DNA of 64,000 nucleotides. Origin: Sva-07 sp963741755. GTDB lineage: Bacteria; Actinomycetota; Acidimicrobiia; Acidimicrobiales; Ilumatobacteraceae. The notes beneath the pieces were generated by a model. That model saw nothing but the letters and a program-made list of their open reading frames with translations. It was not told the origin of the DNA and did no database searches. The stretch lies in the NCBI GenBank assembly GCA_963741755.1, contig CAVUJG010000008.1, positions 1-64,000 of the forward strand. Reading direction: 5' to 3'. This document shows positions 8,563 through 16,830 of the stretch, piece by piece (position 1 is the first letter of the stretch; the number at the start of each line of letters is the position of its first letter). The position numbers were made by a program, and so were the translations under genes.

Positions 8563-10167
8563 TCAGCCGAGGAGTTCCCGGGCGTGCTCGAGCGCCGATT
8601 CGCTGGTGGATCCCGAGAGCATTCGTGCAACCTCGGCGACCCGGTCGTCTCCCTCGATCGGCTGAGCGGACGCGAACGTGTTGCCGTCGGCGACCGATTT
8701 GGCCACGGAGATCTGGATCGACGCTGCCGCGGCGACCTGGGCGAGGTGTGTGACGACCAGCACCTGATGGTGACGGGCCAGCTCGCCGAGCGCGTTGCCG
8801 ATTGCCTGAGCCGCCGTGCCTCCGATTCCGGCGTCGACCTCGTCGAACACCAGGGTGCGGCCGGTGTCAGTGGCCGTGCGGTCGCTGACGATCGCCGACG
8901 ACAGCACGAGCCGGAGCGCCAGCATCGCCCGTGCGAGTTCGCCGCCCGACGCCACACGGGTCAACGGCAACAGGGGCGAACCCGGGTTGGCCGCCAGCAG
9001 GAACTGGACGCGGTCGCCGGGGTGATCGTCGGGGTGCTCGCCGACCTCGACGGCCACCGACGCATGGGGCATGGCCAAACGACGGAGCTCGGCTTCCACC
9101 GCAACGGCCAGGCGCGGGCCCGCCTCGCGGCGCTGGTGTCCAACCGCTTCGGCAGCCGCCCGCTCTGCCGCGAGCGCCTCCTGACGATCGTCGTCCAGCG
9201 CGGCAGCGCGCTCGTCGAATCCCTCGAGCTCCCGGAGCCGATCGTCGGCCTCGGCGTGGAACGCCATCACTGCGGTCAGGTCGTCGCCGTACTTGCGGCG
9301 GAGATTCTTCAACGTCTGGCGGCGCTCGCGGATCTCCGCCAGTCGCTCAGGCGCCTCCTCGATCGTTTCACCGTGAGCGCGGACATCGGCGACCACGTCG
9401 TCGAGTTCTGCCAACAGGTCGCGAAGTCGCGCCGCCTGGTCGTTGAACGGCCTGCGGCCGTCGAGCGATCCGAGCGCGTTCGACACGGTGTCACGCGCTC
9501 CCCCGTCGTCGCCGAGCGCCGACACCGCACTCGCTGCAGCCTCCCGATGCGCTGTCGCGTCGGCCAGCAGGGTCTCCTCGGCGTCGAGCGCCTGATCCTC
9601 GTCGGGGTCGACCACCCCAGCGGCGGCGAGTTCGTCGACCTGGAAACGAAGCAGGTCGATCTCACGCGCCCGGGCGCGTTCATCGCCGCCCAGCGCTGCG
9701 AGTTCCGCGTCGATCTCGGTGAGTCGTGCCCGCGCCGTGCGCAGCGGACCCAGATCGATCCCTGCGAACTCGTCGAGCGCCGCTCGTTGCGTCGCTGTCG
9801 ACAGCAGCGACTGGTGAGCGTGCTGACCGTGCAGGTCGACGATGTCGGCGGCGATCTCGGCGAGCGAAGCAACCGTGGCGAGTCGACCATCGACGTAGGC
9901 ACGAGATCGCCCCTCGGCAGGGATCACCCGCGTGAGGACCCGCTCGTCGCCGGCGGCGGTGACGAATCGGCCGTCTATCCGGGCCTCAGTAGCGCCGTGG
10001 CGCACGATCGAGGAGTCGGCACGCCCGCCGACGAGCAACTCGATCGCCTCGACCAGCATGGTCTTGCCGGCACCGGTTTCACCGGTGACCGCGGTCAGCC
10101 CGGCGCCGAGAGTGAGCTCGACGCGTTCGATCACCCCGAGGTTCTCGATGTGGAGTTCCGTCAGCAC
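8563..10167 (-). CDS. recN: DNA repair protein RecN
   Basis: A 534-residue SMC-like ATPase involved in double-strand-break repair. The Walker A motif GETGAGKT is at 29-36, the RecN-specific DLHGQHAHQ at 111-119, a long coiled-coil middle (about 140-350), the ABC signature ASGGELAR at 406-413, and Walker B TLVFDEVDAGIGG at 438-450. It is slightly shorter than the usual 550-590 residues, with the shortening in the coiled coil. It starts at GTG 10167, close behind nadK (15-base gap), in the conserved tlyA-nadK-recN order. Confidence 0.95.
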   Translation of the reverse strand: MLTELHIENLGVIERVELTLGAGLTAVTGETGAGKTMLVEAIELLVGGRADSSIVRHGATEARIDGRFVTAAGDERVLTRVIPAEGRSRAYVDGRLATVASLAEIAADIVDLHGQHAHQSLLSTATQRAALDEFAGIDLGPLRTARARLTEIDAELAALGGDERARAREIDLLRFQVDELAAAGVVDPDEDQALDAEETLLADATAHREAAASAVSALGDDGGARDTVSNALGSLDGRRPFNDQAARLRDLLAELDDVVADVRAHGETIEEAPERLAEIRERRQTLKNLRRKYGDDLTAVMAFHAEADDRLRELEGFDERAAALDDDRQEALAAERAAAEAVGHQRREAGPRLAVAVEAELRRLAMPHASVAVEVGEHPDDHPGDRVQFLLAANPGSPLLPLTRVASGGELARAMLALRLVLSSAIVSDRTATDTGRTLVFDEVDAGIGGTAAQAIGNALGELARHHQVLVVTHLAQVAAAASIQISVAKSVADGNTFASAQPIEGDDRVAEVARMLSGSTSESALEHARELLG

Positions 10168-10182
10168 CGCGTCGACCTCGGC

Positions 10183-11031
10183 TCAACGATCGGCGAGGCC
10201 GAACTTGGCCTTCAAGATCTGGTGATAGTGCTCGTCGCCGAAGCGCACGAAGTTGGCGGTCGACTCCGACGGCGTGCATCGAACGACGTCGCCGTCGTCG
10301 AGCGGTGCAACCGGTTGACCGTCGAGCACGAGCTCGGCCACGCGGTGGCCGGACACCTCGATCTCGATGGTCTCGGACGGGTCGAGCACCAGGGTGCGAT
10401 CGAACAGCATGTGCGGCGACACCGGTGTGAGCAGCATCGCCCGGTGCCGAGGTGACACGACTGGCCCCCGTGCCGACAACGAGTAGGCCGTCGAACCGGT
10501 TGGCGTTGCCACGATCAGCCCATCGGCCGCGTAGTACGTGAAGGGCTCGCCGTCGATACGCGCCAGGAGCCGCACCGTATGGCCGGACTCGGCCTTCTCG
10601 ACCACCGCCTCGTTGAGCGCCCGCCCGATGACCGAACCGTTCACGGCGACGTCGAGCATCATGCGCCGATCGAGTTTCCACGCTCCCGACTCCGAACCAG
10701 CGACGAATCGATCGAGCGAGTCGGTGAGCCGGTCGGGCTCGACCTGGGTGAGGTAGCCGAGTGAGCCGAGGTTGACGCCAAGCACCGGCACCGGGGCACC
10801 TTCGAGCAGCCGAACACTGCGCAGCATGGTGCCGTCACCGCCCAAGCTGAGCACGAGGTCGGCCTCGGCGATCGAACGCACGCTCGCACACTCCCCCAGG
10901 TCGAGCGCGTCGGCATCGGCGACAGGCATCCAGAACGTGACCCCGTGATCGGTACACCACGCGGCGGCCTGTTCAGCGAGCGCTCGCGCAGTGGAACGTT
11001 CGTGGTGCGCGACGACCGCAATGCTCGTCAC
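10183..11031 (-). CDS. nadK: NAD kinase
   Basis: A 282-residue ATP-NAD kinase that makes NADP. The diagnostic GGDGT motif is at residues 64-68, followed by GVNLGSLGYLT, the NE-containing ALNEAVVEK segment and the glycine/threonine-rich PTGSTAYSLSA loop that binds NAD. The C-terminal strand VLDGQ is also typical. It overlaps tlyA by 4 bases and sits just upstream of recN, an arrangement shared with many actinobacteria. Confidence 0.95.
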   Translation of the reverse strand: MTSIAVVAHHERSTARALAEQAAAWCTDHGVTFWMPVADADALDLGECASVRSIAEADLVLSLGGDGTMLRSVRLLEGAPVPVLGVNLGSLGYLTQVEPDRLTDSLDRFVAGSESGAWKLDRRMMLDVAVNGSVIGRALNEAVVEKAESGHTVRLLARIDGEPFTYYAADGLIVATPTGSTAYSLSARGPVVSPRHRAMLLTPVSPHMLFDRTLVLDPSETIEIEVSGHRVAELVLDGQPVAPLDDGDVVRCTPSESTANFVRFGDEHYHQILKAKFGLADR

Positions 11032-11783
11032 GGGGCGCTCGTCGCTGCTGTTGTGGCATGAACGAGGAACTCACGATTGCCGTCAGCGCCCATGATCGGC
11101 GAGTCGGTCCAACCGAGCACCGAACAGCCGGCGGCGACCAGCGCTTCGTCGATCTCAACGCGCACTCGATCGTGGATGGCCGGGTCGGTGATGATGCCGC
11201 GACCGCGGTCGACCTCTTGGCGACCGGCTTCGAACTGCGGTTTCACGAGGAGCACCATGGGCGCCCCAGGTTGGCACAGCGTGGTCAGCACGGGGATCAC
11301 CAGCTGCAACGAGATGAACGAGAGGTCGCCGACCACGAGGTCGACGAGACCGCCGATGTCGTCGGCCGACACGTGGCGCACGTTGTGCCGTTCGAGATTC
11401 GTGACCCGGACATCGGCGCGGAGTCGCTCGTGCAACTGGCCGTGGCCGACATCGAGCGCCACCACGTGCGTCGCCCCGCGTTGCAGCAGACAGTCGGTGA
11501 AACCGCCGGTCGATGCGCCGACGTCGAGCGCTCGGCACCCTTGAACGTCGAGGCCGAACACGTCGAGCGCGACATCGAGCTTTGTCGCACCACGGCCGAC
11601 GAACTTCGGTGGCGGCCCCTCGATCACGAGAGCGTCGCCGGGTGCGACCTGACGAGCGGACTTGTCCGCGACGGATCCGTTGACCAGTACCCGATTCGCG
11701 GCGATCAGTTGTTGTGCCTCGGTGCGACTCGAGGTCAGCTCGCGCCGCACCAACTCGGCGTCGAGCCGTCGACGTGCACCCAC
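11028..11783 (-). CDS. tlyA: TlyA-family 16S/23S rRNA 2'-O-methyltransferase
   Basis: A 251-residue protein with an N-terminal S4 RNA-binding domain (RRRLDAELVRREL, then AANRVLVNG) and an FtsJ-like methyltransferase domain from about residue 60 with the SAM motif ALDVGASTGGFTDCLL and VGDLSFISL. In Mycobacterium TlyA methylates 16S and 23S rRNA ribose hydroxyls and its loss causes capreomycin resistance. The K-D-K-E catalytic pattern is consistent (ATKLD, VGDLS, LVKPQFE). It overlaps nadK by 4 bases. Confidence 0.92.
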   Translation of the reverse strand: MGARRRLDAELVRRELTSSRTEAQQLIAANRVLVNGSVADKSARQVAPGDALVIEGPPPKFVGRGATKLDVALDVFGLDVQGCRALDVGASTGGFTDCLLQRGATHVVALDVGHGQLHERLRADVRVTNLERHNVRHVSADDIGGLVDLVVGDLSFISLQLVIPVLTTLCQPGAPMVLLVKPQFEAGRQEVDRGRGIITDPAIHDRVRVEIDEALVAAGCSVLGWTDSPIMGADGNREFLVHATTAATSAP

Positions 11784-11789
11784 CCGAAC

Positions 11790-12335
11790 TCAGCCGGAGA
11801 CAGTGGGAGAGGCAGCTGCCTTCTTCGCCGGAGCCTTCTTGGCGGGAGCCTTCTTCTTCGCCGGAGCCTTCTTCGCCGGCGCCTTCTTCTTCGCCGGAGC
11901 CTTCTTGGCCGGCGCCTTCTTCTTCGCCGGGGCCTTCTTCGCGGGAGCCTTCTTCTTCGCCGGAGCCTTCTTGGCGGGCGCCTTCTTCTTCGCCGGCGCC
12001 TTCTTGGCGGGCGCGGACTTCTGCGCTGCTTCGATGTTCGCCTTCACGCGCTCGGCGATCCGCTCAGCAAGTTCCTCGAAACGGTCCTCGAACTCGTCGA
12101 AACGCTCCGAGAGCCAGTTCATCTGCTTCGAGACCTCCCGTTGCACGTCCTCGCTGAGTCGATCGGATGTTTCGCGTCCGCGCTCGAGCAGCGTCTGCAC
12201 GGCGCGCTCCGCGTCCGCACGGCGCACCTCGCCCGCTTTCACGAGTGCTTTCACCATGGATTCCGCTTGTTTGCGGGACGTGTCGGAGAACTCCGTACCT
12301 GCGTCGACGAGCCGTTGAACTGTCGTTGTTGCCAT
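11790..12335 (-). CDS. Phasin-like/helical protein with a histone-H1-like Lys-Ala-Pro tail
   Basis: A 181-residue two-part protein. Residues 1-105 are strongly helical and charged (heptad-like FDEFEDRFEELAERIAERV), resembling the phasin/PhaF N-terminal region or a coiled coil. Residues 108-172 are an almost perfect 11-residue repeat APAKKAPAKKK, strongly basic, as in PhaF, bacterial histone-H1-like proteins and the C-tail of mycobacterial HupB. It could bind DNA or polyphosphate and link a granule or membrane surface to the nucleoid; this is inference. Its place between a HAD phosphatase and tlyA corresponds to a small uncharacterised gene at the same site in Mycobacterium. The stop lies 6 bases from the tlyA start. 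Confidence 0.75.
   Translation of the reverse strand: MATTTVQRLVDAGTEFSDTSRKQAESMVKALVKAGEVRRADAERAVQTLLERGRETSDRLSEDVQREVSKQMNWLSERFDEFEDRFEELAERIAERVKANIEAAQKSAPAKKAPAKKKAPAKKAPAKKKAPAKKAPAKKKAPAKKAPAKKKAPAKKAPAKKKAPAKKAPAKKAAASPTVSG
11820..12014 (-). repeat. 33-base tandem repeat coding for APAKKAPAKKK
   Basis: About six imperfect copies of a 33-base unit, with codon variation between copies (gccggagcc, gcgggagcc, gccggcgcc on the plus strand). It is in frame and protein-coding, so it is a low-complexity coding repeat and not a CRISPR. Copy number probably varies between strains. Confidence 0.85.
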
Positions 12336-12373
12336 ACGTTCAGGCTAGTGCTGCGGACGTCGAGGCGCTCGGA

Positions 12374-13231
12374 TCACGCGCGTCCGGTGAGTCCCCGCGC
12401 CACTTCGGCGAGGTCAGCTGCGTCGAGCGCCACCGGCGTGGTCGCGTTGATCTTCACCTCGGCACCGTTCACACCCGACCGCACCAGAGCGAACCGGCAG
12501 CCGAGCCGTGCAGCGAAGAGCCCGTCGGTCTCCGGACGATCGCCGACCATCATCACCCGCAGTGGATCGAAAGGGTCCTGTGGTGTCGCCAGCACCGACG
12601 CCACCAGCGTTGCGAGCGGTTGATGCGGTTTGCCGGCGATCACGGGCACGATTCCCGATGCGGTGGCAACTGCGGCGAGGATCGATCCGCCTCCGGGCAG
12701 CAGCCCGTCAGGCGTGGGATAGGTGCTGTCGGTGTTGGTGCCGATCAGGCGGCCGCAGTTACGCGCCGCGCTGGCAGCGACCGCAAGTCGGCCGTAGTCG
12801 AAGTCGCGGTGCATGCCCACCACGACGGCGTCGACCGGGTCCGTCAGCGCCTGACCCGTGTTCACCACGACCTCGACACCCGCACCCTGCAGCGCCTCGA
12901 CCACGCCCGGCCCGCCGGCGACGAGTACCCGCTGGCCGGTCTCGACGAGTGCCGTGACCGCCATTGCGGAGCTCACCACGTCGCCGGTGGCGTCGATGCC
13001 GACGGCGCCCAACGCCCGTTCATGGTCGGCGAGCGTCGCCGCGGAATTGTTGGTGACGAACAGCACCCGGCGCCCCGAACGGCGCAGCGCGGCCACGGCG
13101 TCGACCGAACCGGCGATCGGCTGGTGGGCGAGCCACACCACGCCGTCGAGATCGCAGAGCACGGTGTCGATGGCCTTGGTCCAGTCGTCCACGATGTGGA
13201 TCGTTGCAGTTGCGGCACCGGGTCGTGACAT
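12374..13231 (-). CDS. HAD-superfamily hydrolase, NagD/phosphoglycolate-phosphatase-like
   Basis: A 285-residue HAD phosphatase with a C2 cap. Motif I is LCDLDGVVW (nucleophile Asp27, Asp29), motif II FVTNNSA near 58-64, Lys in the AGKPHQP segment at about 199-205, and motif IV VGDRPETD near 229-236. The order HAD-small protein-tlyA matches Mycobacterium, where the HAD member (Rv1692) is reported as a glycerol-3-phosphate phosphatase; that activity here is inference. Start at ATG 13231 lies only 9 bases from the divergent DUF1015 start; a GTG at 13192 is an alternative that would leave more room for promoters. Confidence 0.85.
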   Translation of the reverse strand: MSRPGAATATIHIVDDWTKAIDTVLCDLDGVVWLAHQPIAGSVDAVAALRRSGRRVLFVTNNSAATLADHERALGAVGIDATGDVVSSAMAVTALVETGQRVLVAGGPGVVEALQGAGVEVVVNTGQALTDPVDAVVVGMHRDFDYGRLAVAASAARNCGRLIGTNTDSTYPTPDGLLPGGGSILAAVATASGIVPVIAGKPHQPLATLVASVLATPQDPFDPLRVMMVGDRPETDGLFAARLGCRFALVRSGVNGAEVKINATTPVALDAADLAEVARGLTGRA

Positions 13232-13240
13232 CCTGTCGTC

Positions 13241-14425
13241 GTGCCACGATTCACGCCGTTCCCCGCCCTGCGCTACTGCGACCCCGAGATCGACGACCTG
13301 ATCGCCCCACCCTACGACGTGTTGTCGGAGGCCGATCTCGACGAACTGGGTGGTCGCAGTCGCTGGAACATCACGCACGTCGACGTCCCCCGCGAGTCCG
13401 CCGGTGCCGGGCGCTACGACGCCGCTGCCGCCACGCTGAGCGAGTGGATCGATGCCGGCGTGATGGCCTACGACGACACGCCGACCTTCACGATCTACCG
13501 GATGCGGTTCACCGATGCGTCCGGCGCCGCTCGTGACATCGTCGGCGTCCTCGGGGGTCTCGAGGTGGTCGACGAGGGTGCCGGCGGTGTGCTCCCCCAC
13601 GAACGCGTCACGCCGAAGGCGTCGACCGATCGGCTCGACCTGACGCGGGCGACCACCACGAACCTCTCGCCAGTGTGGGGGCTGTCGTTGGCGAGCGGAC
13701 TCACTGCGTTGTTGGCCGAGCCCGGCGAACCGCTGGCCTCGGTGACCGTCGACGGCGTGGAGCACATCGTCGAGCGGGTCACCGACCCCGGCCGCATCCG
13801 TGCGATCGCCGACAAGATCGGCACCGACGACGTGCTGATCGCCGATGGCCACCATCGCTACGGCATCAGCCGCACGTATCGCGACGAGGTACGTGCCACG
13901 AACGGTGACCGGTCGAACCCCGCCGACGAGACATTGGCGTTCGTCAACGAGTTGGTCGCCGACCAGCTGTCGGTCGAGGCGATTCATCGCCTCTACCGCG
14001 ATGTCGCCGTCGACGACCTGCTGTCAGCACTCGACACCTGCTTCGAGCGCAGCGATGCCGGCACGCCTGACCGGTCAACGCTGTCGACGATGGACGATCA
14101 CGCCGTGCTGTGCCTCATCACCGGAGACGGAACGGCCCAGTGGCTGCACCCGCGCCCCGGCGCCTTCGACGACGTGCGGTCGCTCGACGGCGCCTGGCTC
14201 GAGCATGCGCTCGCCGACGTCGAGCACACGGTCGCGTATCAGCACGGCGTCGACCACGTCGTCGACGCTGTGGTGTCGGGCGCGGCGACCGCAGCGGTAC
14301 TGATCCGGCCCGTCAGCGTCGCGGAGATCGAGCGAACGGCGCGCGAGGGCGCACTGATGCCACCGAAGTCGACGTTCTTCACACCGAAGCTCCGCACCGG
14401 CCTGGTGGTGCGCAGCCTCGTCTGA
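13241..14425 (+). CDS. DUF1015 family protein
   Basis: A 394-residue member of the DUF1015 family, close to the usual length of about 400. Typical features are the N-terminal FPALRY..LIAPPYDVLSE segment (residues 6-30), the HVDVPRE motif near 47, and the highly conserved IADGHHRYGISRTY near 201-214. The function of this group is not settled. GTG start at 13241, divergent from the HAD gene and convergent with the SSB-like gene, whose stop is 9 bases away. Confidence 0.85.
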   Translation: MPRFTPFPALRYCDPEIDDLIAPPYDVLSEADLDELGGRSRWNITHVDVPRESAGAGRYDAAAATLSEWIDAGVMAYDDTPTFTIYRMRFTDASGAARDIVGVLGGLEVVDEGAGGVLPHERVTPKASTDRLDLTRATTTNLSPVWGLSLASGLTALLAEPGEPLASVTVDGVEHIVERVTDPGRIRAIADKIGTDDVLIADGHHRYGISRTYRDEVRATNGDRSNPADETLAFVNELVADQLSVEAIHRLYRDVAVDDLLSALDTCFERSDAGTPDRSTLSTMDDHAVLCLITGDGTAQWLHPRPGAFDDVRSLDGAWLEHALADVEHTVAYQHGVDHVVDAVVSGAATAAVLIRPVSVAEIERTAREGALMPPKSTFFTPKLRTGLVVRSLV

Positions 14426-14434
14426 CGCGAACGC

Positions 14435-14821
14435 TCAGGCCGCCAGGTCGAGCACCCGGTCGGACACCTCGTGCAGGGCGGTGGCGATGCGCTTGCGTTG
14501 CCGCGTCGGCACAACCGCTTCGGCGACGACTTCGGTTCGGCTCTGAGTGGCGCCGCCGACGCGGAAAAATCGTCGACGGACCGTGCCGATCACCACCACC
14601 TCGGCACCGGCGGTGACGATGCCGAGTTGCGCGGCTGTTGGATCGTGCCAGGCCACCGGGACCGAGACCGTGATCTCGCGGCCGTCAGCCACCGTGATGG
14701 TGCTCACGTCGAACTGCACGACGGCACCACCGCCCGGCAGCTCGCGCAGGTTCGGGTCGGCGTGGATCGCTCCCCGGATGACGGCGATGTTGCCGAGCGG
14801 GGTGTGGTGGTTGTCATTCAT
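14435..14821 (-). CDS. Single-strand DNA-binding-like OB-fold protein
   Basis: A 128-residue protein with an OB-fold SSB pattern: NIAVIRGAI at the start, LPGGGAVVQFDVSTI, then ITVSVPVAWHDPTAAQL and GAEVVVIGTVRRRFFR. The acidic C-terminal tip of the housekeeping SSB (DDDIPF) is missing; the tail instead ends RVLDLAA. So it is more likely an accessory SSB-like protein. The ATG at 14821 is chosen because GGGAG lies about 7 bases upstream. A longer in-frame start exists but lacks a ribosome site. Confidence 0.7.
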   Translation of the reverse strand: MNDNHHTPLGNIAVIRGAIHADPNLRELPGGGAVVQFDVSTITVADGREITVSVPVAWHDPTAAQLGIVTAGAEVVVIGTVRRRFFRVGGATQSRTEVVAEAVVPTRQRKRIATALHEVSDRVLDLAA

Positions 14822-14919
14822 GGTGTACTCCCTTGCGGTGGTGATCCAATGGGGAGAGTCGGTCACCGGCCACCATAGAGATCCCCTGTCACAGAGTTCG
14901 CGTTGCTACGGTCCTGACG

Positions 14920-15912
14920 ATGAGCGACCACTCCGAGCAGACACCGTTGAGGTGGGCAATAGCCGCGACCGGCTCGATTGCAGCGAGCATGTGCGAGGCA
15001 CTACGGACCCTGCCGGGAGCGGACATCACCGCTGTCGGCTCTCGATCCCAGGAGTCTGCCGACCACTTCGCCCAACGCTTCGGGATTCCGCGTGCGCACG
15101 GCAGTTACGACGCGTTGTGGGCCGATGACGACGTCGACATCGTCTACATCGCGTCGCCGCACAGTCATCACCACGCGATGACGATCGCTGCCCTCGATGC
15201 GGGCAAGCACGTGCTGTGCGAGAAGGCGTTCGCCGTCAATGCCGCCCAGGCTCGGGAGATGGTCGAAGCCGCTGGTCGCAACGATCGGTTCCTGATGGAG
15301 GCGATGTGGACCTGGTTCATCCCGGCGGTCGTCGACATCCGCCAACGCGTGCTCGATGGCGAGATCGGCGAGCTGAAGGTGATCGAGGCCAACTTTGCCA
15401 TCCCGGTCCACGATCCGAACGGACGACATCGCCGTCTCGATCTCGCCGGCGGAGCAATGCTCGACATCGGCATCTACCCCGTCACGTTTGCCCGATTTCT
15501 CGCTGGCGACCCGGTCGAAGCGAAGGTCAGCGGCATCCTCGGCGAGACCGGTGTCGACGCGACGGTCGGCGGGGTGGTCACCTACGCGAGCGGCGCACTG
15601 GGCGTGTTCCACACCTCGCTCGACATGATGAGCAGCCTCGGCGCGTCGATCTACGGCACGCTGGGTCGCATCGATGTCGACGCCCCGTTCTGGTTCCCGA
15701 CCGGCTTCACCGTCCGACTCGCCGGCGAGGAGCCGGTTCACGTCGAGATGCCCAATCAGGGGCTCGCCCACGAAGCGGCGCATGCGATGGAGCGCATCCG
15801 AAGCGGTCACCTCGAGAGCGACGTGATTCCACTGGCCACCACCGTGTCGACGATGGAGTTACTCGACGACATCCGAGCCCAGCTCGGCGTCGTCTACCCC
15901 GAGGAGCGCTGA
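14920..15912 (+). CDS. Gfo/Idh/MocA-family oxidoreductase
   Basis: A 330-residue NAD(P)-dependent dehydrogenase. The Rossmann fold starts at residue 11 (WAIAATGSIA), the cofactor Asp/Ser loop is VGSRSQ, and the family EKP-type motif is CEKAFAVN near 98-105 with Ala instead of Pro. The C-terminal substrate domain has GGAMLDIGIYPV near 178-189. It resembles the trans-dihydrodiol dehydrogenase-like branch of the family; the substrate is unknown. It stands alone, divergent from the SSB-like gene and convergent with the hotdog gene 6 bases away. Confidence 0.88.
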   Translation: MSDHSEQTPLRWAIAATGSIAASMCEALRTLPGADITAVGSRSQESADHFAQRFGIPRAHGSYDALWADDDVDIVYIASPHSHHHAMTIAALDAGKHVLCEKAFAVNAAQAREMVEAAGRNDRFLMEAMWTWFIPAVVDIRQRVLDGEIGELKVIEANFAIPVHDPNGRHRRLDLAGGAMLDIGIYPVTFARFLAGDPVEAKVSGILGETGVDATVGGVVTYASGALGVFHTSLDMMSSLGASIYGTLGRIDVDAPFWFPTGFTVRLAGEEPVHVEMPNQGLAHEAAHAMERIRSGHLESDVIPLATTVSTMELLDDIRAQLGVVYPEER

Positions 15913-15918
15913 CGGCGG

Positions 15919-16830
15919 TCAGCTGGGATAGTCGGCGAACGAGGCCTTGAAGACGCCCTGGTGCAGCAGCACGGTTGCGGCGTGTACGCCGGTGTCTGCG
16001 TCGGTGATGGTCGACTCGGTCCAGTACGACTCGACCCGCTTGGTCTGACCGATGCCGACCAAGGTGTGTTCGACGAGGTACGGCCGGTCGACGAACACCG
16101 GGCCGTCGACGTAGCGCACCTCGAGGTCGATGAACAGCCCAATCGCCGGGCGCCGCACCGGGAAGTGCACGTTCGACCGATGGGCGATGACGCTGACCAT
16201 CTCGGTGGGCACGATCGGTCGGCCCCACGGGCTGTCGCCGTCGGCCAGGTACCACGATGAGCGTTCGGTGATCCGCTCGAGCTTCTGGGTGAGGCTGAAC
16301 GGATAGAGGTTCCCGTTGTGGTCGTCGAATCCCATGGTCACCGGCTCGGGCACGGTCACGTGCATGCCGATCTCGAGCCGGTCGATGATGTACAGGTCGC
16401 CGGGATCGCCGAGCCCGCGCTGGCGACGCTCGTCGAGTTCGGTCGTGTCGTCGCGACCGATCGACGCCGTCCCCGTCAGTACCGGCGTTGCGTCAGCCTT
16501 CTCCGCGCCGATTCGAGCCGACGTCGACGTCACCGGTTCGAGGGCAGCGCGCACCTGCTCGCCTTCGACGACCATGTTCAGGAAGTGCGAGCTCACGCAG
16601 CCCTGTTCGAACCAACTCTGCCCCCAACGCTCGACCGCCAGCGGGTCGATCTGACTGAAGTGCGTCGGTCCCTCGATCGGCGCACCCGCCAATCCGAGCT
16701 TCGCCGCGGTCTCGTCGTCGTGAACGCTCGTGTGCCCGGCGTACTCCTGCTCGGCGAGCATCTGTGCCGGCGTCCGTAGCGGCCCGACCAGCGTCTCGCC
16801 GTCGCGAGTGATCGCGGTGTCGAAACTCAT
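15919..16830 (-). CDS. Hotdog-fold (MaoC-like) protein of unknown function
   Basis: A 303-residue protein that looks like two hotdog units. The first has GLAGAPIEGPTHFSQIDPL (46-64) and QGCVSSHFLNMVVEGEQVRA; the second, after residue 150, has RPIVPTEMVSVIAHRSN and ALFIDLEVRY-like strands (GLFIDLEVRYVDGPVF). Such proteins act as acyl-thioester dehydratases or binding proteins, but the MaoC Asp/His pair is not clearly present, so activity is uncertain. The aspS stop overlaps its ATG by one base (TGATG), which implies coupling. Confidence 0.55.
   Translation of the reverse strand: MSFDTAITRDGETLVGPLRTPAQMLAEQEYAGHTSVHDDETAAKLGLAGAPIEGPTHFSQIDPLAVERWGQSWFEQGCVSSHFLNMVVEGEQVRAALEPVTSTSARIGAEKADATPVLTGTASIGRDDTTELDERRQRGLGDPGDLYIIDRLEIGMHVTVPEPVTMGFDDHNGNLYPFSLTQKLERITERSSWYLADGDSPWGRPIVPTEMVSVIAHRSNVHFPVRRPAIGLFIDLEVRYVDGPVFVDRPYLVEHTLVGIGQTKRVESYWTESTITDADTGVHAATVLLHQGVFKASFADYPS

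Noticed and set aside
6684..8753. Long plus-strand open frames opposite pyrG, recN, rel and aspS
   Set aside because: They are antisense shadows of high-G+C genes, rich in Arg, His and Val, with no recognisable motifs.
6762..8957. A longer open frame upstream of PyrG suggesting an N-terminal extension
   Set aside because: The extension lies antisense to recN and lacks coding character; GGAGGA stands 7 bases before the canonical MTKHIF start.
11820..12014. Short regularly spaced repeats resembling a CRISPR array
   Set aside because: The repeats are contiguous, in frame and encode a Lys-Ala-Pro tail; there are no spacers.
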